Below, piece by piece: positions 1 through 7,334 of a stretch of DNA of 10,126 nt (position 1 is its first letter; each line of letters begins with the position of its first letter). A program made the position numbers and the translations under genes. Under the pieces are notes generated by a model. The model was given only the letters and a program-made list of their open reading frames with translations. It had not been told where the DNA came from and searched no databases. Origin of the DNA: Lachnospiraceae bacterium (lineage in GTDB: Bacteria > Bacillota > Clostridia > Lachnospirales > Lachnospiraceae). The DNA lies in assembly GCA_029068665.1 (NCBI GenBank), contig JAIECC010000008.1:1-10126 (forward strand), written 5' to 3'.

Positions 1-78
1 CCATTCATTTTTAAGAAAAATAGCAAAGCTGTATTCTGGTTATTCCATATTATATTTATAGATCCTATTGATTATGCA

Positions 79-672
79 TTATTCATCTATTTTCAGCATC
101 AATTCGTATATCACTCTGGTTTCCAAATCACCATCGACGCTATATAAATATCCATCCTGCATACCAAACGTGCCTTCTGCTTTTCCGGCTATAAAACCAC
201 AAGAACTATCTTCATCACTTACCGATGAATTATACCGTCCCTCCAAATTTTTATCATATTCTGCCAAATCTTCAACTGTGGAAGAACCCATTGTAATTCC
301 GCCCGGACCTGTAATTATAGTATGTTCAAAGTCTATATGCTTCCCATCAAACCTATCACTTGCAAAGAAATAAGTAACTCTTCCGTCACTTTCTGCCAGT
401 ACTGAAATCTCACTATAACCATCTGTCAGATAATAATAGGCACTGCCATCTGAATAATCACTTACCTTTACCTCTTCATCAAACCCGGTTGTCGTCTTAA
501 AATCATCAATCTTGGTTTTACCAATTGTAATGATCCCACCATTGATTCTCATGACGCCCTCTGTCCAGTCTTTGCAGCTTTCCGGATCCTTTGCTCCGCC
601 ACAGCCTGCCAGAGCCAGACACATGCCTATCAATAGCACTGCTGTTATCTTCTTTATCATTTTCTTTTTCAT
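79..672 (-). CDS. Small secreted lipoprotein with two related halves, function unknown
   Basis: Predicted 197-residue lipoprotein anchored to the outer face of the membrane. Residues 1-23 form a signal peptide: a lysine-rich start, a hydrophobic stretch, then the lipobox LAGC with the lipidated cysteine at C24. The rest is hydrophilic. Two similar segments are visible: GGIITIGKTKIDDF (about 45-58) and GGITMGSSTVEDL (about 124-136). Each is followed by a stretch rich in Tyr, Gly and beta-type residues; the first ends in ESDGRVTYFFASD. The pattern (Gly, short strand, ID/VED helix, then strands) recalls the small alpha/beta repeat of BamE/SmpA or BLIP-type proteins, but that is inference. The ATG at 672 is chosen because AGGAGG sits at 680-685, seven bases upstream, and because the signal peptide begins there; an in-frame ATG at 777 would lie upstream of the likely promoter. 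Base composition looks more A/T-rich than in its neighbours. I do not recognise a named family. Confidence 0.85.
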   Translation of the reverse strand: MKKKMIKKITAVLLIGMCLALAGCGGAKDPESCKDWTEGVMRINGGIITIGKTKIDDFKTTTGFDEEVKVSDYSDGSAYYYLTDGYSEISVLAESDGRVTYFFASDRFDGKHIDFEHTIITGPGGITMGSSTVEDLAEYDKNLEGRYNSSVSDEDSSCGFIAGKAEGTFGMQDGYLYSVDGDLETRVIYELMLKIDE

Positions 673-718
673 ATATGCTCCTCCTGTGTGATTAATAGTA
701 TAATCTAATTTGCAATAA

Positions 719-750
719 ATTATAACACAGGCAGAAATCAGAAAAGTCAA
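719..750 (-). promoter_or_regulatory. Likely sigma-A promoter of the lipoprotein gene (extended -10)
   Basis: Read on the minus strand, a perfect TATAAT lies at 724-719 with the TG of an extended -10 at 727-726. A TTGACT -35-like box lies at 750-745, but the spacer is 20 bases, longer than the usual 17, so the extended -10 probably carries most of the activity. Transcription would begin near 712 and give a leader of about 40 bases before the ATG at 672. This makes the lipoprotein gene a separate transcription unit from gltBD. Confidence 0.6.
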
Positions 751-821
751 AAAACCGATGAACGATATCAAAAACACGACGAACGGAACTACGGAACCTC
801 TTTTGTTTTTTATGCTTTGTT

Positions 822-1052
822 CCGATGTGCCTACCTCGCCTTCCGGTCACTCTGTGCACTTTCTCACTAGGCTCGCTTCGCTCTCCAAGTGTTCAATGTG
901 TCGGTCAGGGCTTTCGCCCTATCTGCCCACCGTATGCCCGATGTGCCTACCTCGCCTTCCGGCTCGGTCAGGGCTTTCGCCCTATCAAAAATGAAAAGAA
1001 CACAGATATTTGAGCAAGCTCACATCTGTGTTCTTTTCATTTTTGGCACATC
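822..1052 (-). repeat. Structured intergenic element with partially duplicated units, downstream of gltD
   Basis: This element fills most of the 387-base gap between gltD and the lipoprotein gene and starts 7 bases after the gltD stop. Read on the minus strand, the core is closed by an 8-bp stem, GATGTGCC (1052-1045) with GGCACATC (947-940). Inside are a long hairpin (next entry), a hairpin AGGGC-GAAA-GCCCT (983-970), and a hairpin with a GGAA loop and two G-A mismatches (968-949). The two parts recur: a 25-bp unit at 822-846 and 938-962, and a 23-bp unit at 901-923 and 964-986, both identical between copies. Between the outer copies a further stem, CACTTGG with CCTAGTG (891-885 and 871-865), caps a GAA loop. 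The arrangement looks like one element plus a partial, rearranged second copy. No protein is credible here. I do not recognise a named family. Confidence 0.7.
986..1045 (-). terminator. Long perfect hairpin with CUUG loop, likely gltBD terminator
   Basis: A perfect 22-bp inverted repeat (986-1007 and 1024-1045) flanks 16 bases that contain a further four-pair hairpin, TGAG-CTTG-CTCA, when read on the minus strand. The outer ends are CAAAAATG and CATTTTTG, so on either strand the second arm ends in a T-run, which suits a terminator working in both directions. It begins 15 bases after the gltD stop codon. It is the first long hairpin met by the gltBD transcript. The stem is far longer than in ordinary rho-independent terminators, so it may also serve as a 3' stability structure. 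Confidence 0.7.
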
Positions 1053-1059
1053 TCAATGC

Positions 1060-2580
1060 TTACTGTAAGTTCGTATATCCCATTAAGCTGATGTCCACTT
1101 CTTTTGCCACTTCTCTGCCTTCCCGGATGGCCCATACCACCAAGGACTGTCCCCGGTGCATATCGCCGGCAACAAATACCCGGTCTACACTGGAAGCATA
1201 CTGTCCCGGCTGGGTCTTTACATTGGTTCTTCCGTCTACCTCCACCTTGAAGGCCTTGGTAACATACTCCTGAGAGCCCAGGAAGCCTGCTGCAATCAGT
1301 ACGATATCACAGTCAATTTCATATTCACTGTCCGGCACCTCTGTCATATTCATCCGTCCGGTTGCCGGGTCCTTCTGCCAATCCAGCATCACGCACTTTG
1401 CCTTAATCAATTTTCCGTTTTTATCCCGGACAAACTCCTTTACTGTCGTCTGATAAATACGTGGGTCCTGACCAAATACGGCAATGGCCTCTTCCTGACC
1501 GTAATCCGTCTTTAAGACCTTCGGCCACTCCGGCCACTGGTTATCGTCTGCCCGTTCCACCGGCGGCTTCGGCATCATTTCCAACTGAGTCACTGCCGCT
1601 GCTCCCAACCGGATGGAGGTACCTACACAGTCATTTCCCGTATCACCACCACCAATGACTAATACCTTTTTATCCCTGGTCGGAATAAAGGTATTGTCCT
1701 TGAAGTTAGAATCCAACAGACTTTTGGTTGCTGCTTTCAAATAATCAACCGCAAAATAAATATCTCCGCCTTCTCTGCCCGGCACCTGAATATCCCTTGG
1801 ATTGGAGGCACCACAGGCAAGAATCACCCGGTCGTACTCCTTCAGCAGATCATCCGCCTTTACTGCTTTCACATCCGTTCCGGCAACCGCCTTTGCACTT
1901 GCTCCCACATTGGCATTGGTAACGAATTCTACGCCTTCTTCCTTCATGACCTCTATCTTCCGGTCAATAATCTTCTTGTCAATCTTCATATTGGGAATGC
2001 CGTACATCAGCAAACCGCCGATTCGGTCACTCCGCTCGAATACAGTTACTGAATGCCCTCTGCCGTTTAACTGGTCTGCTGCCGCCAGTCCGGAAGGACC
2101 GGAGCCAATCACTGCCACCTTCTTACCGGTCCGCACCTTAGGCGGATTGGCTGCTGCCAGACCATGGGCATAAGCATATTCAATAATACTTCTTTCATTT
2201 TCTTTATTGCTCACCGGCATACCGTTCAGATTGCAGGTACAGGCTGCCTCGCAGGGAGACGGACATACCCTGGAAGTAAATTCCGGAAAACAATTGGTCT
2301 TATGAAGCCGATGGTATGCCTGCTCCATGTTCCCGTTGTATAACAGATCATTCCACTCCGGAATCAGATTGTTTAACGGACAGCCGGAAGCCATCCCTTT
2401 TAACAGCATACCGGACTGACAGAACGGAACACCGCAATCCATACATCTGGCTGCCTGTGTCCGCTGCTCCTCTAAGGATAACGGTGTATGGAATTCATTA
2501 AAATTCTTGATTCTCTGCTTTGGACTCGTTTCATCACTTGTCACCCTTGCATAGTCTAAAAATCCTGTTGGTTTACCCAT
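1060..2580 (-). CDS. gltD: Glutamate synthase (NADPH) small subunit, GltD
   Basis: The 506-residue beta subunit of glutamate synthase. It oxidises NADPH on FAD and passes electrons through iron-sulfur clusters to the FMN of GltB, in the cytoplasm. The N-terminal domain carries cysteines for two [4Fe-4S] clusters: C46, C49, C54 and C67, then C97, C106, C110, C114 and C116 (nine candidates for eight ligands). The FAD-binding motif GSGPSG is at 159-164 with the acidic strand end at E182. The pyridine-nucleotide site GGGDTG is at 310-315. A second FAD-contact motif, VFVAGDMHRG, lies close to the C-terminus. Length and order match the family and no residue appears to be missing. The start at 2580 follows AGGAGGGA that overlaps the stop codon of gltB, so the two are almost certainly translated together. 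Related flavoproteins (NfnB/SudA type, dihydropyrimidine dehydrogenase domains) share the fold, but the neighbouring gltB settles the assignment. Confidence 0.97.
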   Translation of the reverse strand: MGKPTGFLDYARVTSDETSPKQRIKNFNEFHTPLSLEEQRTQAARCMDCGVPFCQSGMLLKGMASGCPLNNLIPEWNDLLYNGNMEQAYHRLHKTNCFPEFTSRVCPSPCEAACTCNLNGMPVSNKENERSIIEYAYAHGLAAANPPKVRTGKKVAVIGSGPSGLAAADQLNGRGHSVTVFERSDRIGGLLMYGIPNMKIDKKIIDRKIEVMKEEGVEFVTNANVGASAKAVAGTDVKAVKADDLLKEYDRVILACGASNPRDIQVPGREGGDIYFAVDYLKAATKSLLDSNFKDNTFIPTRDKKVLVIGGGDTGNDCVGTSIRLGAAAVTQLEMMPKPPVERADDNQWPEWPKVLKTDYGQEEAIAVFGQDPRIYQTTVKEFVRDKNGKLIKAKCVMLDWQKDPATGRMNMTEVPDSEYEIDCDIVLIAAGFLGSQEYVTKAFKVEVDGRTNVKTQPGQYASSVDRVFVAGDMHRGQSLVVWAIREGREVAKEVDISLMGYTNLQ

Positions 2581-2586
2581 TCCATA

Positions 2587-2594
2587 TCCCTCCT
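2587..2594 (-). promoter_or_regulatory. Ribosome binding site of gltD overlapping the gltB stop codon
   Basis: On the minus strand AGGAGGGA occupies 2594-2587. Its first two bases belong to the TAG stop of gltB (2595-2593). There are 8 bases from the core AGGAGG to the gltD ATG at 2580, which is ideal spacing. A ribosome finishing gltB would sit on this site, so coupled translation, giving balanced amounts of the two subunits, is likely. Confidence 0.8.
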
Positions 2595-5500
2595 AACGCT
2601 TCATCGCATAAAATGCTTCTATCTGTGCCTGCTCACTGCTCAGTCCCTTTTCCTCCATCTGTACGATCATATTCATCATACGCTTATAATCATGAGGAAC
2701 GATTTTCTTGAACTTCGGCAGATACTCTCCAAAGTTCTCCAGAATTTCCTTACCAATGGCAGAATTCGTATAAGCTACATGCTCTTTAATCAATTCATTT
2801 AATTCCATAACATCATATTTGTTGCTGACAGTCTCAATGGCAACCAGACTCTTATTCAGCTTCATGTACAGATCACTTTCCATATCCAGCACATAAGCCA
2901 CGCCGCCACTCATACCTGCTGCAAAGTTCTTACCGGTCTGTCCCAGTACTACCACCCGGCCGCCGGTCATGTACTCACATCCATGGTCACCTACGCCTTC
3001 CACAACTGCAATGGCACCGGAATTCCGGACAGCAAACCGTTCTCCTGCCACACCGTTAATAAATGCTTTACCACTGGTAGCACCATACAATGCAACATTT
3101 CCTACAATAATATTATCCTCGTGCTTATAGGTCACAGCCTTCGGCGGATATACAATCAATTTACCGCCGGATAACCCCTTTCCAAAATAATCATTGCTGT
3201 CGCCAATCAATTCCAGCGTCATACCCTTTGGCACAAAGGCGCCAAAACTCTGTCCGCCGCTTCCGTTGCAATGAATGGTATAGGTATCCTCCTCCAGGCC
3301 TTCCGGATACAGCTTTGTTACATAAGAGCCGAAAATCGTACCAACCGAACGGTCTGTATTTCCCACATCGATTTCAATACTCTTTTTCTGTCCCTGTTCC
3401 AAAGCACTTTTCAGCTTCTTTACCAGAATCCGTTCATCTACCGTCTTCTCTAATTCAAAATCATATACCTGCTTCTGATGGTAAGCCACCTTGTTCTGTT
3501 CACTATCATAGAACGGATTATCCAGAATTCTGGACAAATCCACATTCTTCTTTCCAACCAGAGAACCTGCCTTTAACAAATCCGTCCGTCCCACCAGCTC
3601 ATCCACGGTATGAACACCTAATTTTGCCATGTATTCCCGCAGCTCTTCTGCAACGAACTGCATAAAGTTCACCACATATTCCGGTTTTCCCTTGAACCGC
3701 TTCCGCAGCTCCGGATTCTGGGTAGCAACACCTACCGGACAGGTATCTAAGTTACATACCCGCATCATTACACAGCCCATGGTTACCAGCGGACCCGTTG
3801 CAAAACCAAACTCTTCAGCACCTAAAATTGCTGCAATGGCAACATCCCTGCCGCTCATGAGCTTACCATCGGTTTCCAGAATCACCTTATTCCGCAGATC
3901 ATTCATGATCAGGGTCTGATGAGTTTCCGCCAGTCCAAGCTCCCAAGGAAGTCCCGCATTGTGGATAGAATTCCCCGGTGCTGCTCCGGTACCGCCATCA
4001 TAGCCGGATACCAGAATGACCTGTGCTCCTGCCTTGGCAACACCGGCCGCTACCGTACCAATGCCTGCCTCCGATACCAGTTTTACGGAAATCCTTGCAT
4101 CCGGATTGGAGTTCTTACAGTCATAAATCAGCTGCGCCAAATCCTCAATGGAGTAAATATCATGATGCGGTGGCGGTGAAATCAGGCTGACACCCGGTGT
4201 AGACATACGGGTCTTTGCAATCCAAGGATATACCTTTGCGCCTGGCAAATGCCCGCCTTCTCCCGGCTTTGCGCCCTGTGCCATCTTAATCTGAATCTCT
4301 TTGGCACTTACCAAATACCGGGAAGTAACACCAAACCGTCCGGATGCAACCTGCTTAATCGCCGAACAGCGATTCCTGCCATCGGCTCCCGGCATCAGAC
4401 GCGCAATATCCTCGCCGCCTTCTCCGCTGTTAGACTTTCCGCCCAGCATATTCATAGCAATTGCCAGTGTTTCATGTGCTTCCTGAGAAATGGATCCATA
4501 AGACATAGCACCGGTTTTGAACCGTTTTACGATGGAATCCACCGGTTCCACTTCCTCGATATCAATTCCCTGCTCCGGATAATTGAATTCCATCAGTCCA
4601 CGCAAATTCTTTGGCTTCGTTTCATCATTGATTAATGCAGTATACTGCTTGAATGTATGGTAATCCCCGGTTCTGGTGGCCTCCTGAAGCAAATGAATAG
4701 TCTGAGGATTATACAAATGCTCTTCCTTGCCGCTTCGGAACTTATGCAGTCCTGCACTTTCCAGGCTGGTATTCACTGCCAGTCCAAGAGGATCAAAGGC
4801 TGTAGAATGGAGAGCATCCACAGTTTCCTCAATATCTGCAATACCGATACCGCCAATCCGGCTGACCGTATTGGTAAAATACTTGTCGATTACTTCCCGG
4901 CTCAATCCAATGGCTTCAAATATCTTAGAACCCTGATAAGACTGAATGGTGGAAATACCCATCTTAGAGGCAATCTTAACAATTCCATGGATAATGGCAG
5001 AATTGTAATCTTCCACTGCTGCATAGTAATCCTTATCCAGCATATTATTATCAATTAATTCCCGTATACTTTCCTGTGCCAGATATGGGTTAATGGCAGA
5101 AGCACCATATCCCAGCAGAGTCGCAAAATGATGTACCTCTCTTGGTTCTGCACTTTCCAGAATCATAGCAACAGAAGTACGCTTCTTGGTGTTTACCAAA
5201 TGCTGCTGCATAGCGGAAACCGCCAGCAGAGAAGGAATCGGCACCCGGTTCTCATCCACTCCCCGGTCAGAAAGAATAAATATATTCACACCGTCCCGAT
5301 AAAGCCGGTCTGCCTCTACAAATAGCCGTTCCACCGCCTTTTCCAGTGATGTATTCTTATAATATGTAATCGGAATTACGCCTACCTTCAATCCCGGTAC
5401 ATTCATATTCTTGATTTTCATTAAATCCGTATTGGTCAAAATCGGATTATGTACCTTCAGCACATGGCAGTTCTCCGGCTGCTCTTCCAGCAGATTTCCT

Positions 5501-7149
5501 TCCTTTCCGATGTATACGGAGGTAGAGGTCACAACCTCCTCCCGAATGGCATCAATCGGCGGATTGGTAACCTGGGCAAATAATTGCTTAAAGTACTGAA
5601 ATAGCGGCAAATGCTTTTCTGACAATACCGCCAGCGGGCTATCAATACCCATCGCCTGAATGGCCTCTGTTCCGTTCTTCGCCATAGGAAGAATCTGATT
5701 CTTCAAATCCTCATAGCTGTAACCAAATGCCTTCTGCAGTCTTGCCCGCTCCTCCGGTGAGTACTCCTCCGGCTTTTTATTCGGAATATTCAAGGAATGC
5801 AGGGTAATCAGATTACTGTCCAGCCATTCTCCGTAAGGCTGACGGTGTGCGTATTTTTCCTTTAATTCATCATCTGCAATTAAAGTACCCTTTACTGTGT
5901 CTACCAGCAGCATCTTACCCGGACGAAGCCGGTCTTTTACCAGAATCTGCTCCGGCGGGATATCCAGCACGCCAACCTCAGAAGACAGAATCATATTATC
6001 ATCTGTGGTGATATAATACCGGGATGGCCGTAAACCATTCCGATCCAGTACCGCTCCCATGTAATCACCATCTGTAAATAATATGGAAGCCGGACCATCC
6101 CATGGCTCCATCATGGTTGCATAATATTGATAGAAATCTTTCTTCGCCTGAGACATATACCGGTTATTTTCCCAAGGCTCCGGTATAGTCATCATAACTG
6201 CAAGAGGCAGATCCATGCCACTCATGACCAGGAACTCCAACGTATTATCCAACCGTGCGGAATCCGAACCATCCGGGTCCACCACCGGGGTAATCTTGTG
6301 CATCTCACCTTTAAAAAACTCAGACTCCATGGTTTCTTCTCTGGCTAACATCCGGTCTGCATTTCCACGAATGGTATTAATCTCTCCATTATGTACCATG
6401 AAACGATATGGGTGTGCCCGTAACCAGCTTGGTGTAGTATTGGTAGAAAAGCGAGAGTGTACCAGTGCAATGGCAGATTCATAATCCGGGTTCTGCAAAT
6501 CATGGAAGAACAGACGAAGCTCTCCCACCAGGAACATACCTTTATATACAATGGTCCGGCTGGATAAGGAAACCACATAGGTATTGTCATTGGACTGTTC
6601 AAACACCCGGCGGACAATGAATAGCTTCCGGTCAAAATCCAGTCCCTTATTCACAGACTCCGGCCGCTTCACAAAGCCCTGCAGGATACAAGGCATTACA
6701 TCCAAGGCTTTCCTTCCCAGAATGGCCGGGTCCGTAGGAACCTCCCGCCATCCGAGGAACTCCATCCCTTCCTTTTCCACAATAATTTCAAACATTTTCT
6801 TTGCCTGATTCCGCTGCATTTCATCCTGCGGGAAAAAGAACATACCAATTCCATAATCCCGTTCTGCTCCCAGGGAAATTCCAATCTGCTTCCCGGCCTT
6901 TTCAAAGAATTTATGAGAAATCTGCAGCAGGATACCAACACCGTCTCCGGTCTTACCCTCTGCATCCTTACCTGCTCTGTGTTCCAGATTTTCAACAATT
7001 TTCAATGCGTTATCTACTGTACCATGGGACTTGATTCCCTTGATATTTACTACAGCACCGATACCACAGTTGTCGTGTTCAAAACGAGAATCATACATAC
7101 CGATCTGACACTGTTCTGCTTCTGTTCTATGTAGCTTCTGCATAACCAT
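2593..7149 (-). CDS. gltB: Glutamate synthase large subunit, GltB
   Basis: The 1518-residue alpha subunit of glutamate synthase. It hydrolyses glutamine, tunnels ammonia about 30 angstroms and reductively adds it to 2-oxoglutarate, giving glutamate. Domains in order: class II glutaminase beginning at C28 (HDNCGIG), which implies a short propeptide cleaved before C28, with the substrate-binding motif HNGEINT at 253-259; a central domain; the FMN-binding synthase domain with GGKSNSGEGGED from about 903, PPPHHDIYSIEDLAQ near 991-1005 and GYDGGTGAAPG near 1049-1059; [3Fe-4S] ligands C1126, C1132 and C1137 (CX5CX4C); and a C-terminal GXGXG beta-helix, about 1265-1440. Length is normal and no key residue is missing. 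The start is uncertain by two residues: AAAGGG lies only 3 bases before the ATG at 7149 but 9 bases before the ATG at 7143, so 7143 may be the true start. Downstream, gltD completes the enzyme. Confidence 0.98.
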   Translation of the reverse strand: MVMQKLHRTEAEQCQIGMYDSRFEHDNCGIGAVVNIKGIKSHGTVDNALKIVENLEHRAGKDAEGKTGDGVGILLQISHKFFEKAGKQIGISLGAERDYGIGMFFFPQDEMQRNQAKKMFEIIVEKEGMEFLGWREVPTDPAILGRKALDVMPCILQGFVKRPESVNKGLDFDRKLFIVRRVFEQSNDNTYVVSLSSRTIVYKGMFLVGELRLFFHDLQNPDYESAIALVHSRFSTNTTPSWLRAHPYRFMVHNGEINTIRGNADRMLAREETMESEFFKGEMHKITPVVDPDGSDSARLDNTLEFLVMSGMDLPLAVMMTIPEPWENNRYMSQAKKDFYQYYATMMEPWDGPASILFTDGDYMGAVLDRNGLRPSRYYITTDDNMILSSEVGVLDIPPEQILVKDRLRPGKMLLVDTVKGTLIADDELKEKYAHRQPYGEWLDSNLITLHSLNIPNKKPEEYSPEERARLQKAFGYSYEDLKNQILPMAKNGTEAIQAMGIDSPLAVLSEKHLPLFQYFKQLFAQVTNPPIDAIREEVVTSTSVYIGKEGNLLEEQPENCHVLKVHNPILTNTDLMKIKNMNVPGLKVGVIPITYYKNTSLEKAVERLFVEADRLYRDGVNIFILSDRGVDENRVPIPSLLAVSAMQQHLVNTKKRTSVAMILESAEPREVHHFATLLGYGASAINPYLAQESIRELIDNNMLDKDYYAAVEDYNSAIIHGIVKIASKMGISTIQSYQGSKIFEAIGLSREVIDKYFTNTVSRIGGIGIADIEETVDALHSTAFDPLGLAVNTSLESAGLHKFRSGKEEHLYNPQTIHLLQEATRTGDYHTFKQYTALINDETKPKNLRGLMEFNYPEQGIDIEEVEPVDSIVKRFKTGAMSYGSISQEAHETLAIAMNMLGGKSNSGEGGEDIARLMPGADGRNRCSAIKQVASGRFGVTSRYLVSAKEIQIKMAQGAKPGEGGHLPGAKVYPWIAKTRMSTPGVSLISPPPHHDIYSIEDLAQLIYDCKNSNPDARISVKLVSEAGIGTVAAGVAKAGAQVILVSGYDGGTGAAPGNSIHNAGLPWELGLAETHQTLIMNDLRNKVILETDGKLMSGRDVAIAAILGAEEFGFATGPLVTMGCVMMRVCNLDTCPVGVATQNPELRKRFKGKPEYVVNFMQFVAEELREYMAKLGVHTVDELVGRTDLLKAGSLVGKKNVDLSRILDNPFYDSEQNKVAYHQKQVYDFELEKTVDERILVKKLKSALEQGQKKSIEIDVGNTDRSVGTIFGSYVTKLYPEGLEEDTYTIHCNGSGGQSFGAFVPKGMTLELIGDSNDYFGKGLSGGKLIVYPPKAVTYKHEDNIIVGNVALYGATSGKAFINGVAGERFAVRNSGAIAVVEGVGDHGCEYMTGGRVVVLGQTGKNFAAGMSGGVAYVLDMESDLYMKLNKSLVAIETVSNKYDVMELNELIKEHVAYTNSAIGKEILENFGEYLPKFKKIVPHDYKRMMNMIVQMEEKGLSSEQAQIEAFYAMKR

Positions 7150-7175
7150 ACGCCCTTTCTATTCAAAGTTTCTTT

Positions 7176-7208
7176 AAAAATAAATAGGGAACGCCCCTAA
7201 GCGTTCCC
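7176..7208 (-). terminator. Terminator-like hairpin in the gltB leader (possible attenuator)
   Basis: A perfect 8-bp stem, GGGAACGC with GCGTTCCC (7208-7201 and 7194-7187 on the minus strand), encloses a six-base loop, TTAGGG. It is followed directly by TATTTATTTTT, a T-rich tract on the minus strand. This is the standard form of an intrinsic terminator. It ends about 27 bases before the gltB start codon and, by position, lies downstream of the best promoter in this gap. Transcripts from that promoter must read through it, so it may act as an attenuator. The simpler alternative is that it terminates degV transcripts, 127 bases past the degV stop, and is merely leaky. Confidence 0.75.
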
Positions 7209-7222
7209 CATTGAACAAACAC

Positions 7223-7251
7223 ATTCTAACGCATTTTTTCTATTTTGTAAA
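7223..7251 (-). promoter_or_regulatory. Sigma-A promoter of the gltBD operon
   Basis: On the minus strand TTTACA (7251-7246) and TAGAAT (7228-7223) are separated by exactly 17 bases; each differs from consensus at one position. The predicted start is near 7216, a G, leaving a leader of about 67 bases before the gltB ATG. The terminator-like hairpin would begin within the first ten bases of the RNA. No equally good promoter is seen between that hairpin and gltB. Confidence 0.65.
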
Positions 7252-7281
7252 GTCCTATATGTTAGAAATTCTCATTAAATT

Positions 7282-7326
7282 GTCAGATAGTTTAATTATT
7301 TGACGAAAAATCATGATTTATCTGAC
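7282..7326. promoter_or_regulatory. Inverted repeat and 12-bp palindrome between degV and gltB
   Basis: GTCAGATA (7282-7289) and TATCTGAC (7319-7326) form an 8-bp inverted repeat, and a perfect palindrome AAATCATGATTT sits at 7308-7319, just inside and touching the right arm. Read on the minus strand the larger repeat starts 9 bases after the degV stop and is followed by AATTT, so it could be a weak degV terminator. Alternatively, the palindrome lies about 97 bases upstream of the predicted gltB start point and could be an operator for a nitrogen-responsive regulator. The sequence alone does not separate these options. Confidence 0.35.
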
Positions 7327-7334
7327 TATTTATT

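Noticed and set aside
1..78. A terminator after the lipoprotein gene
   Set aside because: Only a three-pair AGC-TTT-GCT followed by ATTTTT and an A/T-only six-pair hairpin at 7-21 are visible; both are too weak to call. Nothing else was seen in this stretch.
673..777. Longer form of the lipoprotein starting at 777
   Set aside because: The added 35 residues would cover the promoter and ribosome binding site, and would put a second hydrophobic stretch before a perfectly placed signal peptide and lipobox.
822..986. CRISPR array
   Set aside because: The repeats are only two copies of two different units, unevenly spaced, with one spacer of a single base and no cas genes nearby.
758..1013. Overlapping plus-strand reading frames of 78 and 62 codons in the repeat region
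   Set aside because: They run through hairpins and direct repeats, have no ribosome binding site and encode low-complexity Pro/Ser/Cys-rich peptides. The repeats themselves explain the open frames.
3228..3665. Plus-strand frame of 145 codons inside gltB, and other frames opposite gltB and gltD
   Set aside because: They are antisense shadows of strongly conserved enzymes, with no ribosome binding sites or recognisable motifs.
7176..7208. ANTAR-type antitermination site in the gltB leader
   Set aside because: ANTAR targets are paired hairpins with six-base loops having A first and G fourth. There is one hairpin and its loop is TTAGGG, which lacks the first A.
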